Part shown: one piece after another, positions 43,191-52,501 of the stretch
Layout of the letters: every line of letters begins with the position of its first letter
Numbering within the stretch: the first letter of the stretch is position 1
Assembly (NCBI GenBank): GCA_910583995.1
Contig: CAJTYW010000011.1
Coordinates: forward strand, 1 to 57,606
Direction: 5' to 3'
DNA: 57,606 nt
Source of the DNA: an uncultured Christensenella sp.
GTDB taxonomy: Bacteria; Bacillota; Clostridia; Christensenellales; UBA3700
Position numbers and translations under genes: made by a program
Notes under the pieces: generated by a model
What the model saw: the letters and a program-made list of their open reading frames with translations, nothing else
Databases searched by the model: none
Told to the model about the DNA's origin: nothing

Positions 43191-46100
43191 TTATTTTTTG
43201 TCTTTACGCTTTTTATTTAATTTTTTATCTACTGCAGACATATCGTCTTTGCTATTTAAGTTAGTTTCGTTGTTTGCTAAGTCTATTTGATTTTGTAACT
43301 TTTTAACTTTTCTCAAATCGTTCTTATTAAACACATAAAACATTACTTCGTCTTGCGGTGACTCTAGTGCTTCAAGATTTAAAACATCTGTTTCCTTTAT
43401 TACAAAAGTCCAATCCTTATAACCTACTTTATAGTTATTTACTATTGTTCCGCGCACATTGCGAGCAGGCTCTTCATCTTTTACTACTTTGTTATCGGTA
43501 TTTGTTTCTTCTTTCTTTTGAGCATAGTAATCTGCATAAGGTATTGGTTGTTGTGGCGGTGGTTGTTGCTTGTCACGTTTTAATATTAAAACCAAAATTA
43601 ATACTATAAATAGTAGAAGTACTATACCAACTAATATCCAAGCAAATATCGGCATTTTTCCATTTGTGCCAAACCACAAGTCTGTTCCGCTATTAGTGCC
43701 ATTTCCGTTATTTCCGCCACTGCTACCGCCATTGCCTTCATTGTCGTCTCCGTCGTTATCATCGCTGTCGCTACCCGGATTTGGATTTATACCAGTTTTA
43801 AATTTAAAGCTTTCTGTCTCGTCTATTTTTTCGCCATTGTAATCAAGCAAAACATTACCTTTAAATTCGTCTTTAACTTTTAGAGCAATTTGGTAATCAG
43901 TATTATATTTTAATGTAGCATTTTGTGGCAACACATTACCTACAATTATGCCATTTTTAAGTTCGTATATGACATAGTCAAAGTATTTTGCTATTTCTGT
44001 AGTGTCTTCACCTACTATTGTAGGTTTTTTATTACCTGTGCTTTCACTCCAGCCTTGCACAATAAATTCCAATGGCTTAATTTCAAGGTCTACCACAAAT
44101 GTATCTTTTGTGCCATCACTCCATATTACATTGTCTGTAGCGCTACCATTATTTGTATTTGTGCCATTTTTAAAATTGATTTCTATACGATATAAATTTG
44201 CATTTACAAAGTTTAAACTATCATTTTGTGGTAATATTTCATTGTTATCTTTATCGTAAGCTTTAACTTCAAAATAATTTTTCCAATCTTTTGGCAGATT
44301 TGCTATGTCACTTATACTAAATCCGTCTGCATTAAAATATTGGGTTTGACTTGCTCTTGGCTTAGTTACTTTTAAACTTTCTATTTCAAAAATAAATTCT
44401 GTTGTACCAATTATAATAAAATCCGTTAAATCTTGTTTTAAGCTTACTTTTACCTTATACTTTCCTGCATTTGTTGGAAGTGTTGTCAAAAGTGTTCCGT
44501 CTAATGCGTAATATTTTAATACTAAAGCATCTTCAGTCAAACCGCCACCACTTACTGAGAAACTAGCTGTTTGACTATTTCCATTAAATGTTACTTTTTT
44601 GTTTAATAATTCGATTGTAACACTATTACTTGTTGAACCTGTTTGCATTGTTGAAGATAGCTCCGTGCTTTCTCCCCCACCATTGTCAAATATGCAATTT
44701 GAATTATTAAAATCACCTGTAGTTTTTAACGTTGCTTTTACATAATACGTTTTTACTTCTGTAATATCAAACTCTTCAAATATTTCATCCAAGCTTATTG
44801 GGTCTGTCATATTTAAGTCTTTATAATATGTATACTCTATACTATTTTTTAAACTATTATCAACATCTAAAACAGGTTTTGCTATTGTAACTCCGTCTTG
44901 AGTACTGCTTTCCATCTTCCAGTTTGCAGATATTTTCTTTTTTGTTATTTCAAATGTATGTTTTAGCGTAGGATATTTTGCAATTTCCGTTGCAGTTGTA
45001 GGCACTTTATAGTTTTTATCTGTACAAGTCAATTCAATTACTTGTGCTGTATATGTACCAACCGCTTTTTTAGTATTATCGCTATACTTAACTTGTACAA
45101 AAGATGGTAATCCTTCACTAATGGTTACAGTTTGATTTAAAGCATTGTACTCCAATTCATCTGCACTCCACTTAACTTTAGAAAAATCCACTTCTGCTTC
45201 ATTTATTTTTATTTTAATCCAACGAACAGTATCTGACTCTAAATGGTCAGCATCTGATGTGTCTGCTGTTCCAATAAATCTTGGTTTTCTTTTTTCTTTT
45301 ATCTCAGCAATATAGTCTGCTGTCCAACCATTTGCTGCTCCTTCACTATCTACTTGACTATATACTGCGTTAATAAAGTTTTGAGTTATTTGCGCCTTAA
45401 CCCAATATTCACCTGTATCTTTCAATTCTGTAAGACTATTTGGATAAGTAATGTCTACATAATTATTGGCATTCTCATAAATATCTTTATCATACCAACT
45501 AGCTTTAGTTGTGTCTGCAATGCTTTTTAATGTTTGACCTTTCTCATTGTAAGTTGTCTCTAAATCTTGTGGGTCATTTAAATAATTTATACTTGATAGC
45601 ACCGATGTAAAATTTAAATGTATTGCAGGACGAACACCTAATTTATTATCTGTCGTGTAGTACATTCTATCTCCGTTTTTTTCAAGAGCATTGGCAAAAG
45701 CATAATTGTTGCTATCACCAGTCCTAAACCAAGAAGTTATTTGTGCTCCACCAGCCATAGGCATTCTTTGATTTGTAGTTAATTTCCAAACAGAAGCTGT
45801 ATCAAGATTGTTACCTGCACCTGTTTCTGTCATACTTGGTACCCATATATAGTCATCACCCCAAGCATCATAACGAATCCCATTAAATGTCTCGCTAATT
45901 GAATTATAACCGCCATTCAAATTTTCGTGCCAGTTACTTGTAAATTCATCTAACGCTTCATTTGGCACGTGTACTGTACTATGGATACCACCTCTTAAGA
46001 ATGATGATTGTGTATGTTGATACTTAATAAATTTTGGTTGAACAAGAAATTGAGTTGCAAAATCATTTTGATTTGTGGAATTAAATAAACTCCAATTTGA

Positions 46101-46646
46101 ATTTGTTAGTAAATCATTTCTTAATGCGCTTTTACAATAAGCATTGTTGCCTTTCACATTAGTTGCAGCTTTTTCAAAATCAGATGTGCCTTCGCTACTT
46201 GCTAAGTACAATGTCAAAATAACATCGTCCTTTTTATCTCCGTCACCCAATGTCAATGAAGTAACTATCCATTTCTTGCCACCCAAAGTAACAAGCATAC
46301 CATAATAATCATCGCCTACTTTTGAATTAATAGTTCTAGCATTTACAACTTTGCTTTGTGTCCAACTATATTCTTGACTATCATAATTACTCTCAATATA
46401 GTTTTTAGGGCTTTGATTTCCAAACAATTTGTTTTTTATGTCATTTACAACATTTTTATTAAACCTTTGAGCGTTAGAATCCCAAATCTCTGCAGTTTCA
46501 GTAGCTGCTACTTGCGAAATTGAGTTTGGAAAAGTTGCAGATTGGTTAGGAGAAATATAAACCGGAATAATGCTACCAATTAATAAAAAAATTAATGTAA
46601 CTAAAACTATAGTTAAATAGCCGAATCTTATTTTTAATTTACTCAT
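43191..46646 (-). CDS. Large surface protein with DUF6273 domain, C-terminal membrane anchor (paralogue of the DGR target)
   Basis: 1151 residues. An N-terminal signal segment (LTIVLVTLIFLLIGSIIPVYI) is followed by a DUF6273 domain closely paralogous to the DGR target (NVVNDIKNKLFG, YIESNYDSQEYSW, VTLGGKKWIVTSLTL, DDYIWVPSMTETGA, SWFRTGDSNNYAF...GVRPAIHLNFTS). Several Ig-like repeat modules follow, then a Gly/Asp/Asn spacer, a transmembrane helix (FAWILVGIVLLLFIVLILVLIL) and a 130-residue charged cytoplasmic tail. The VR-equivalent segment has no nucleotide similarity to the TR beyond the coding signature, so it is not a current DGR target. Controlled by invertible promoter D, ON. Confidence 0.88.
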   Translation of the reverse strand: MSKLKIRFGYLTIVLVTLIFLLIGSIIPVYISPNQSATFPNSISQVAATETAEIWDSNAQRFNKNVVNDIKNKLFGNQSPKNYIESNYDSQEYSWTQSKVVNARTINSKVGDDYYGMLVTLGGKKWIVTSLTLGDGDKKDDVILTLYLASSEGTSDFEKAATNVKGNNAYCKSALRNDLLTNSNWSLFNSTNQNDFATQFLVQPKFIKYQHTQSSFLRGGIHSTVHVPNEALDEFTSNWHENLNGGYNSISETFNGIRYDAWGDDYIWVPSMTETGAGNNLDTASVWKLTTNQRMPMAGGAQITSWFRTGDSNNYAFANALEKNGDRMYYTTDNKLGVRPAIHLNFTSVLSSINYLNDPQDLETTYNEKGQTLKSIADTTKASWYDKDIYENANNYVDITYPNSLTELKDTGEYWVKAQITQNFINAVYSQVDSEGAANGWTADYIAEIKEKRKPRFIGTADTSDADHLESDTVRWIKIKINEAEVDFSKVKWSADELEYNALNQTVTISEGLPSFVQVKYSDNTKKAVGTYTAQVIELTCTDKNYKVPTTATEIAKYPTLKHTFEITKKKISANWKMESSTQDGVTIAKPVLDVDNSLKNSIEYTYYKDLNMTDPISLDEIFEEFDITEVKTYYVKATLKTTGDFNNSNCIFDNGGGESTELSSTMQTGSTSNSVTIELLNKKVTFNGNSQTASFSVSGGGLTEDALVLKYYALDGTLLTTLPTNAGKYKVKVSLKQDLTDFIIIGTTEFIFEIESLKVTKPRASQTQYFNADGFSISDIANLPKDWKNYFEVKAYDKDNNEILPQNDSLNFVNANLYRIEINFKNGTNTNNGSATDNVIWSDGTKDTFVVDLEIKPLEFIVQGWSESTGNKKPTIVGEDTTEIAKYFDYVIYELKNGIIVGNVLPQNATLKYNTDYQIALKVKDEFKGNVLLDYNGEKIDETESFKFKTGINPNPGSDSDDNDGDDNEGNGGSSGGNNGNGTNSGTDLWFGTNGKMPIFAWILVGIVLLLFIVLILVLILKRDKQQPPPQQPIPYADYYAQKKEETNTDNKVVKDEEPARNVRGTIVNNYKVGYKDWTFVIKETDVLNLEALESPQDEVMFYVFNKNDLRKVKKLQNQIDLANNETNLNSKDDMSAVDKKLNKKRKDKK

Positions 46647-46688
46647 ATCAATTTCTCCTTGTGTATGTCATTTTTTAAATGACAAAAT

Positions 46689-46715
46689 GTACATAGAATA
46701 ACTATATCTATGTAC
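46689..46715 (+). repeat. Recombination-type site D-left (27 bp)
   Basis: Half-sites GTACATAGA and TCTATGTAC around ATAACTATA. Confidence 0.87.
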
Positions 46716-46727
46716 TTATTCAATATA

Positions 46728-46757
46728 ATTATAAAACAAAAAATAAAATAATGTCAA
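46728..46757 (-). promoter_or_regulatory. Promoter inside cassette D
   Basis: Minus strand TTGACA (46757-46752), 18-bp spacer, TATAAT (46733-46728), 12 bp from the proximal site. Confidence 0.87.
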
Positions 46758-46838
46758 TATTAAGGTAATCATTTTGTAAGAAATTTAGTTAAAATAAACC
46801 AAAATTTTAAATTTATCTTTTAAAAACCAACGCAAAAT

Positions 46839-46865
46839 GTACATAGATATAGTTAATCTATGTAC
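46839..46865 (-). repeat. Recombination-type site D-right (27 bp)
   Basis: Half-sites GTACATAGA and TCTATGTAC around TATAGTTAA; reverse complement of D-left except one base at the edge of the centre. Confidence 0.87.
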
Positions 46866-47006
46866 TTATTTTTTGCACTACTTATTAATATAATTCTATT
46901 TTAACCCCGATTTTTGCAAGGAATATTGCATAAAATAACAAAAAATTCAAATTTAAACTTTACACAAAAAAATACACACTAAAATTATTACTTCAGGGTG
47001 TATTTT
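46866..47006 (-). terminator. Outer flank of cassette D and fucosidase terminator
   Basis: CGATTTTT at 46908 (43 bp outside the site) and CTTTACA at 46958-46964 (93 bp). A near-perfect stem AAAATACACACT (46969-46980) / AGGGTGTATTTT (46995-47006) follows the fucosidase gene and would shield the switch from read-through. Confidence 0.65.
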
Positions 47007-47070
47007 AATTATTATTATTTTTTTATAATTTTATTAATTAGAAAGTTAATGGCTTGCAAATTGCAATCTA

Positions 47071-48726
47071 TTACTTTTGGTATACGCTAATTGCTCTTAT
47101 ATGTGGATTACTTCTTGATTGTTTAAACACAAAACGCAATTGGTTAGTTTTTACTGCTTTTTTAAACACAAATATTTTGCGGTTACCAATAATTGTATTA
47201 TCTGCAACTAATTTCCATTTACCATTTATAATCGCCCAAACTTCAAACGCTTCTACTCTTTGAGAATTTGTTAAATCTTCTCGAACATCAATTCTTCCAA
47301 TAGATTGCAGGTCATTAAACAACAAGTCCATTATATAACCATTGTCAGGCAATTTGTAACTTGTATAACTATCTGTTCCGTAATTGCCGTCCTGTAGTAC
47401 AGTCATAGGAGCATCAGAATTATCGATTAGTTGAATGTTTCCGATATCATCATAGCCGCTAACACTTACTTTTACAGGCATAAGTTGTTTTTCCATTGTT
47501 TTATCAACTATACTTTTCATACCTAACAAAGCATTAATATCTTTTTCTTCAATTACACCTTTATTGTTTGGTGCAACATTTAGTAAAAAGTGTGAATTCA
47601 TACCTACATTTGTTATGTAAAGGTCTGCAAGTTGGTCAGCTGTTTTTACCTTATCGTTTTTATGCCAAAACCATTTAGAACGAATACGAACATCAGATTC
47701 TGCAGGATAATATTTTACTTGCCAATCTTTGCTTATTTTGTTTGCAGCATTAATAATATCACGGCTACCTCTATCATTTGACTCATAGTGCAAACCTAGT
47801 CTTTTTGCATCTTCTTCGCTTGATTGTTGTTTATCTTCAGGTAAAGATGATAAGATTACAGACCACTCAGAGTCTCTTGCATAACCGGCTTCATTGCCTA
47901 CCCATCTTACATCATTACCACAATTACCAATTACACAATTAGGGAATCTTGTATTTATAAGCTCATAAATATCATCCCAAGCATAGGCAAAGTCTTTGTC
48001 TACTGTAGCATCTTCTGCCCTTGCACCATCAAACCAAAACTCAAATAACTCCACATCAACATCTTCTACAATGTCAAGAACTTCTCTTATTTGATTGTAA
48101 AACACATAATTATAACTGCCTATATCGTCAACGCCGCCAGCTTTTCCGTAACTTGGCTCGTGTATATCCCAAGGTGACAAATAAACACCAAACTTTAAAT
48201 CAAATTTTTTGCAAGACTCTGCAACCATTGTAAGGATATCAAACTTATATCCGCTATTTGTCACTTTAAAATCTGTAGTATTAGTATCCCACAAAGCAAA
48301 GCCGTCGTGATGCTTTGCAGTAAAAATTACACCTTTGCTACCACTATCTTTAAAAACACTACACCATTGGTCAGTGTCAACATCTTCAGGGTTAAACATA
48401 TCAACTGTTTCAGTGCCGTCCCCCCATTCCTTATCAGTCATAGTGTTCATACCAAAATGTACAAAGTTATAATATTCATTATCTGTATGTAACAACTGCC
48501 TTTCGTTTGGTTTGCAGTCAAGCAATTTGTCAACAACTTCCCCATCTTTGTCATAACCATTGTTATAATTAGACCAACCGTGTTCAAAATCTGTTACACC
48601 ATTTTTGTATTTTGTAGTTACCTTTTCGTATCTGCTACGAATACCGCTTTGGCAACCTGTAAACAAAATACAAGTAATAGACATTATTACTATTACAAGT
48701 GCAAACAGGCATCTTTTTAATCTCAT
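47071..48726 (-). CDS. Alpha-L-fucosidase lipoprotein (GH29)
   Basis: 551 residues. Lipoprotein signal with lipobox FTGC. GH29 barrel: YYNFVHFGMNTMTDKEWGDGTE, GVIFTAKHHDGFALWDT (substrate His pair), KFGVYLSPWDIHEPSYG and the nucleophile Asp in FEFWFDGARAED. The last 130 residues look like a discoidin/F5-8C carbohydrate-binding domain (IDVREDLTNSQRVEAFEVWAIINGKWKLVADNTIIGNRKIF). It releases L-fucose from host or plant glycans at the cell surface. Consistent with a gut commensal feeding on mucin-type glycans. Confidence 0.93.
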   Translation of the reverse strand: MRLKRCLFALVIVIMSITCILFTGCQSGIRSRYEKVTTKYKNGVTDFEHGWSNYNNGYDKDGEVVDKLLDCKPNERQLLHTDNEYYNFVHFGMNTMTDKEWGDGTETVDMFNPEDVDTDQWCSVFKDSGSKGVIFTAKHHDGFALWDTNTTDFKVTNSGYKFDILTMVAESCKKFDLKFGVYLSPWDIHEPSYGKAGGVDDIGSYNYVFYNQIREVLDIVEDVDVELFEFWFDGARAEDATVDKDFAYAWDDIYELINTRFPNCVIGNCGNDVRWVGNEAGYARDSEWSVILSSLPEDKQQSSEEDAKRLGLHYESNDRGSRDIINAANKISKDWQVKYYPAESDVRIRSKWFWHKNDKVKTADQLADLYITNVGMNSHFLLNVAPNNKGVIEEKDINALLGMKSIVDKTMEKQLMPVKVSVSGYDDIGNIQLIDNSDAPMTVLQDGNYGTDSYTSYKLPDNGYIMDLLFNDLQSIGRIDVREDLTNSQRVEAFEVWAIINGKWKLVADNTIIGNRKIFVFKKAVKTNQLRFVFKQSRSNPHIRAISVYQK

Positions 48727-48840
48727 AAACTCACCCTTCTATTATTATTTATAATGGCTTATTAAAATAAAAAACAACCAATAAAAATTGATTATTTTTC
48801 ATCTTAACAAGTAATTAACCAATCAAAAATCGATATTAAA

Positions 48841-49374
48841 TCACAAATCCAATAGCAAAACACTATCTTCACCATCAATTTCGGTCAAATTAACTTTTAT
48901 ATTTTCAATTTTACTTGTAGGCACATTTTTACCAACAAAATCTGGTCTTATCGGCAATTCCCTATGTCCCCTGTCAACCATAACGGCAAGCTCTATAATG
49001 CTAGGTCTGCCAAGTTTTATTATTGCTTCGATTGCTGCTCTTACCGTACGCCCTGTATACAGCACATCGTCAACAAGCACAACATTTTTTGATGCAACTT
49101 CAAAAGTTATATTAGTATCGTCTTTGATAAGTGCAATTATATTTTCTCTATCGTCACGATAACGAGATGTATCAAGTATACCTACAGGAATAGTCACATC
49201 ATAAGCCTTTTTAATTTTTTCCGCAACACGGTTTGCAAGTGGAACACCTCTTGTTTTTATTCCGATAAGTACAACATTCTCAACGCCGCCGTTCCTTTCG
49301 ATAATTTCGTGAGATAAGCGAGTTAAAGCTCTATCCATTGCACCTGTATCCATTAACTTTGCTTTTATACCCAT
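48841..49374 (-). CDS. pyrR: PyrR regulator / uracil phosphoribosyltransferase
   Basis: 177 residues. The PRPP loop is VVLVDDVLYTGRTVRAAI, and HEIIERNGG, LIGIKTRGVPLANRVAEKI and DRGHRELPIRPDFVGKN are PyrR blocks. It binds pyr mRNA leaders when UMP is high and has weak Uprt activity. Last gene of the yggS-sepF-lspA-rluD-pyrR cluster. No pyr biosynthesis genes follow here. Confidence 0.96.
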   Translation of the reverse strand: MGIKAKLMDTGAMDRALTRLSHEIIERNGGVENVVLIGIKTRGVPLANRVAEKIKKAYDVTIPVGILDTSRYRDDRENIIALIKDDTNITFEVASKNVVLVDDVLYTGRTVRAAIEAIIKLGRPSIIELAVMVDRGHRELPIRPDFVGKNVPTSKIENIKVNLTEIDGEDSVLLLDL

Positions 49375-49466
49375 TGCAGACTCCTATACTTAATTTCCCA
49401 TTAAACTTTACTAATTAATTTAATTGTATTTTCGCTTATTTGATGATAACTTATTTTACAATATAA

Positions 49467-50417
49467 TCACACCATTTTTCTACATTGTTCTATTATACTC
49501 TCAAAATAATCGGGTAATGGTGCTGTAAATTCCATAAATTCACCTGTTGTAGGGTGTGTAAAAGAAATTTTATACGCGTGCAACAATTGTCCGTTATCAA
49601 ATAATTTTGTACTACCGCCATAAACGCTATCGCCTACAATTGTATGTCCAATATGCTTACTATGTACCCTTATTTGGTGTGTTCTACCCGTCTTTAACTC
49701 AAACTCAACTAAACAATATTTACGATATCTCTCAAGCACTTTATAATGCGTTTCCGCATATCTGCCGCCTTCACGAGTAACTGCCATAAGTTTTCTATCT
49801 TTTTTGTTCCTGTCTATATTTGCAATTATTACGCCTTCGTCTTTACTAATAACCCCGTCTACTAACGCTAAATAATTCCTATGACATTCTTTACTTGCAA
49901 TTTGGCTAGACAGCGATAAATGCGCTTTATTTGTTTTTGCAACCACAATTAAACCTGTTGTATCCTTATCAAGTCTGTGTACAATCCCCGGCCTTATTAC
50001 CCCGTTAATGTCGCTTAAGTTATCAAGATTGCTTAAAAGTGCATTTACAAGCGTATCTTTCGGACTGCCAATTGCAGGGTGCGTAACCATACCACGCGGT
50101 TTGTTTATAACTGCCAAATCATTATCTTGATAAACTATATCCAATTTATAATCATAAGGCAAAATAGATAACTCTACAGGTGGCGGTATACAAACACTTA
50201 TAATATCACCCATTTTAACGGAATATCCGCTTTTTTTAATTTCGCCGTTTACTTTTATATCACCGCTCTCAATCAAAGTTTTAATTCTTGACCTTGTCAA
50301 ACTCTCTATTTTTTCCAAAACAAAAATATCAAGTCTTTTAGCGGTTAAACTTTCGCAAACAAGCAATTCGCTTTGAGATTCAAGATTTAAATCGTCCCAA
50401 ATTATTTCTTTCTCCAT
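49467..50417 (-). CDS. rluD: Pseudouridine synthase, RluD family
   Basis: 316 residues. N-terminal S4 domain (RLDIFVLEKIESLTRSRIKTLIESGDIKVNG) and the catalytic Asp in VHRLDKDTTGLIVVAKT. It modifies uridines in 23S rRNA (usually the helix 69 positions). It overlaps lspA by 16 bp. Confidence 0.94.
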   Translation of the reverse strand: MEKEIIWDDLNLESQSELLVCESLTAKRLDIFVLEKIESLTRSRIKTLIESGDIKVNGEIKKSGYSVKMGDIISVCIPPPVELSILPYDYKLDIVYQDNDLAVINKPRGMVTHPAIGSPKDTLVNALLSNLDNLSDINGVIRPGIVHRLDKDTTGLIVVAKTNKAHLSLSSQIASKECHRNYLALVDGVISKDEGVIIANIDRNKKDRKLMAVTREGGRYAETHYKVLERYRKYCLVEFELKTGRTHQIRVHSKHIGHTIVGDSVYGGSTKLFDNGQLLHAYKISFTHPTTGEFMEFTAPLPDYFESIIEQCRKMV

Positions 50418-50926
50418 AACAATAGCCTTTTATGTCTCCAAGAAATATCCCCTTCTCTGTACTCGAAGAGCAAATAAATCAAAATCATTAACACGCCAAC
50501 CAAACAGAATATATCTGCAATATTACCAACTGCAAATGGAACATTAAACCAAGTTTGGAAGAAAGTATAATCAATAAAGTCACGAACATAACCCAATGCT
50601 ATTCTGTCAATCAAATTTCCCATTGCACCTGCAATTATTGTAACTACACCATATCTGAACAACCTTGGTTTTTCATCTGTAAGAACTAAACCGACAAACA
50701 AAACCACAATAACAATTACAGAAATTGCTATTAACAAACCTTGATGTCCGCTTAAAAAGTTGAAAGATGCACCATCATTAATTGCCCATTCCAAACCAAG
50801 CACACCATCTATCAAAGTATAGTGTCCGCCTACTTGGTCCAAAAATGGCATAATCATACCCTTTGAGAACAAATCTATAAATAATAACAATGCAAATAAT
50901 CCAACTTCCAATAATATTGCTATCAT
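50402..50926 (-). CDS. lspA: Lipoprotein signal peptidase II
   Basis: 174 residues with four membrane segments. Catalytic Asp pair in GAMGNLIDRIALGYVRDFIDYTF and VPFAVGNIADIFCLVGVLMIL. It cuts the signal peptide from prolipoproteins at the lipobox Cys, so it matures the many lipoproteins of this window (EEP, MBL, GH29, M28 and others). Confidence 0.96.
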   Translation of the reverse strand: MIAILLEVGLFALLLFIDLFSKGMIMPFLDQVGGHYTLIDGVLGLEWAINDGASFNFLSGHQGLLIAISVIVIVVLFVGLVLTDEKPRLFRYGVVTIIAGAMGNLIDRIALGYVRDFIDYTFFQTWFNVPFAVGNIADIFCLVGVLMILIYLLFEYREGDISWRHKRLLLWRKK

Positions 50927-50928
50927 TT

Positions 50929-51567
50929 TTACTCCTTTTTTTGCCTTAAGTCATAAGGTATTGTGATAGATACCCCTTGAGGTGCAAAATAAAACTTTTT
51001 ATTATCAATTTTTTGATATGAACCATTAAGTGCATAAATTGCTCCGCTTAAAAAGTCCAAATATCTTTGAGTGTTATGTGGGTCTAAGTCAGAAACATCT
51101 ACAATAAGTGATTGTTTCTTTTTTAAGCTGTCTATAAGTTTTTGAATATCTTCATAAGATTGCGGAGAAGAAAAAACAACCTTATTTTCATTGTCCGCAA
51201 CAATATTAGGTCTTGTTCCTTCAGGCATAGCCCTTGGATATTTATCATAGCTACCTTCGCCTTGCGGTCTTGAATCATAACGAGAGTATCTCTCTTCCCT
51301 ATAATCACGCGGTGAATCAGAATATGTTCTTGAAGGTTCGCCGTATCTATAGCCATCTTGAGCATAAGAAGATGGTCTTGAATAACCACCATTTACTTCA
51401 TCAAACCTGCGGGAATCATCTCCCCTTGAATATTCTCTAGAGTCATATATGCGGTCAAAATTATTACTATCTCTGTCGCCGCGCCCACCATCTCTGTTTG
51501 GCATATCACGGTCAAAGTTATCCCTTTCAAAATTATCGTAATTTTCTCTGTCTCTAAACCTTCTCAT
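50929..51567 (-). CDS. sepF: SepF-like cell division protein with Arg/Asp/Tyr-rich N-terminus
   Basis: 212 residues from ATG 51567 with an AAAGGAG ribosome site; an upstream in-frame start at 51585 lies within that region. The C-terminal 85 residues are a SepF domain (NKVVFSSPQSYEDIQKLIDSLKKKQSLIVDVSDLDPHNTQRYLDFLSGAIYAL). The first 120 residues are a low-complexity R/D/N/Y/G stretch (RDRENYDNFERDN), much longer than the usual SepF linker and without the obvious amphipathic membrane-targeting helix. SepF bundles FtsZ and tethers it to the membrane. Confidence 0.88.
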   Translation of the reverse strand: MRRFRDRENYDNFERDNFDRDMPNRDGGRGDRDSNNFDRIYDSREYSRGDDSRRFDEVNGGYSRPSSYAQDGYRYGEPSRTYSDSPRDYREERYSRYDSRPQGEGSYDKYPRAMPEGTRPNIVADNENKVVFSSPQSYEDIQKLIDSLKKKQSLIVDVSDLDPHNTQRYLDFLSGAIYALNGSYQKIDNKKFYFAPQGVSITIPYDLRQKKE

Positions 51568-52249
51568 TATAACTCCTTTTTCCAAAAATTGCAGTACCGA
51601 TTCTTACGATATTTGAGTTAGCATATTCAATCGCTAGTAAATAATCGTTAGTCATTCCTGCACTTAAAAATTTAAAATTATATTTTTGCTTAAGTAATGT
51701 ATATTCTTCATTTAGTCGCTTATAAAGCTTTATTGTCTCACTTTCGCTTGCAATAGGCATAACTGCCATAAGTCCATCAATTTTAACATTGTCAAATTTA
51801 CTAATTTCTTCAATAGCATCTGTTGCATCTTCAAGGAAAAAACCTGTTTTGCTTTCTTCCCTTCCCATATTAATTTGAATAAGGCAAGGCATAATCAAAT
51901 TATGCTTTTTAGCTTGCTTGTCAATTTCCTTTGCCAAATCAACGCTGTCAACAGAATGAATCAATTTAACTTTATCAATGATATATTTTACTTTATTTTT
52001 TTGCAATCTACCGATAAAATGCCAATCTAAAGACTGGTTGTCACGATATTTAAGTGTAAGCTCTTGCACTTTGTTTTCGCCCAAAACTTGTAGCAATCTG
52101 TTACTATCTACATAGTCAATAACTTCTTGCTCCATAGTTTTACTTGCACCAACCAAAAGCACATCGTTTTCTCTGCCGCAATTTTCACATACAGCCTTAA
52201 TATTGTTTTTCACTTTTTCAATATTGTTTGCAAGCTCTAAAATATCCAT
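51554..52249 (-). CDS. YggS-family PLP homeostasis protein
   Basis: 231 residues. The PLP lysine is in VLLVGASKTMEQEVID; LGENKVQEL, WHFIGRLQKNKVKYI, IHSVDSVDLA and QINMGREESKTGF are family blocks, and the phosphate site is SAGMTNDYLLAIEYANSNIVRIGTAIFG. It buffers free pyridoxal phosphate. Its end overlaps the sepF start by 14 bp, the ylmE-ylmF gene order of Bacillota. Confidence 0.95.
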   Translation of the reverse strand: MDILELANNIEKVKNNIKAVCENCGRENDVLLVGASKTMEQEVIDYVDSNRLLQVLGENKVQELTLKYRDNQSLDWHFIGRLQKNKVKYIIDKVKLIHSVDSVDLAKEIDKQAKKHNLIMPCLIQINMGREESKTGFFLEDATDAIEEISKFDNVKIDGLMAVMPIASESETIKLYKRLNEEYTLLKQKYNFKFLSAGMTNDYLLAIEYANSNIVRIGTAIFGKRSYNEKV

Positions 52250-52501
52250 AAGCCATCTTCTTAAATTATATATTTATATATACACATTTATTTTAACACA
52301 TTATTTTAATATTGTAAAGGCTTAAATATAATTTTATGTAATATAAAGTTAGCAGCTCCAATCGTTTAATATCAAAAAATGTAATAAAACAAATTATTTT
52401 GCATAAATTTAAAAATTTGCTATAAAATAACACAATCAACAATTTATCATTATAAACAAACATTTATGTTTAAAATCAATCAAAAATCGGTATTATTTGC
52501 A

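Larger units (their letters stand above)
46689..46865. promoter_or_regulatory. Invertible promoter cassette D (ON orientation)
   Basis: A 177-bp segment between two inverted 27-bp sites with one mismatch. Inner promoter on the minus strand toward the DUF6273 surface protein starting at 46646. Layout as in cassettes A, B and C. Confidence 0.87.

Noticed and set aside
45601..45745. Possible second VR in the DUF6273 surface protein
   Set aside because: Protein-level similarity to the VR block is real, but the nucleotides do not match the TR and differences are not limited to template adenines.
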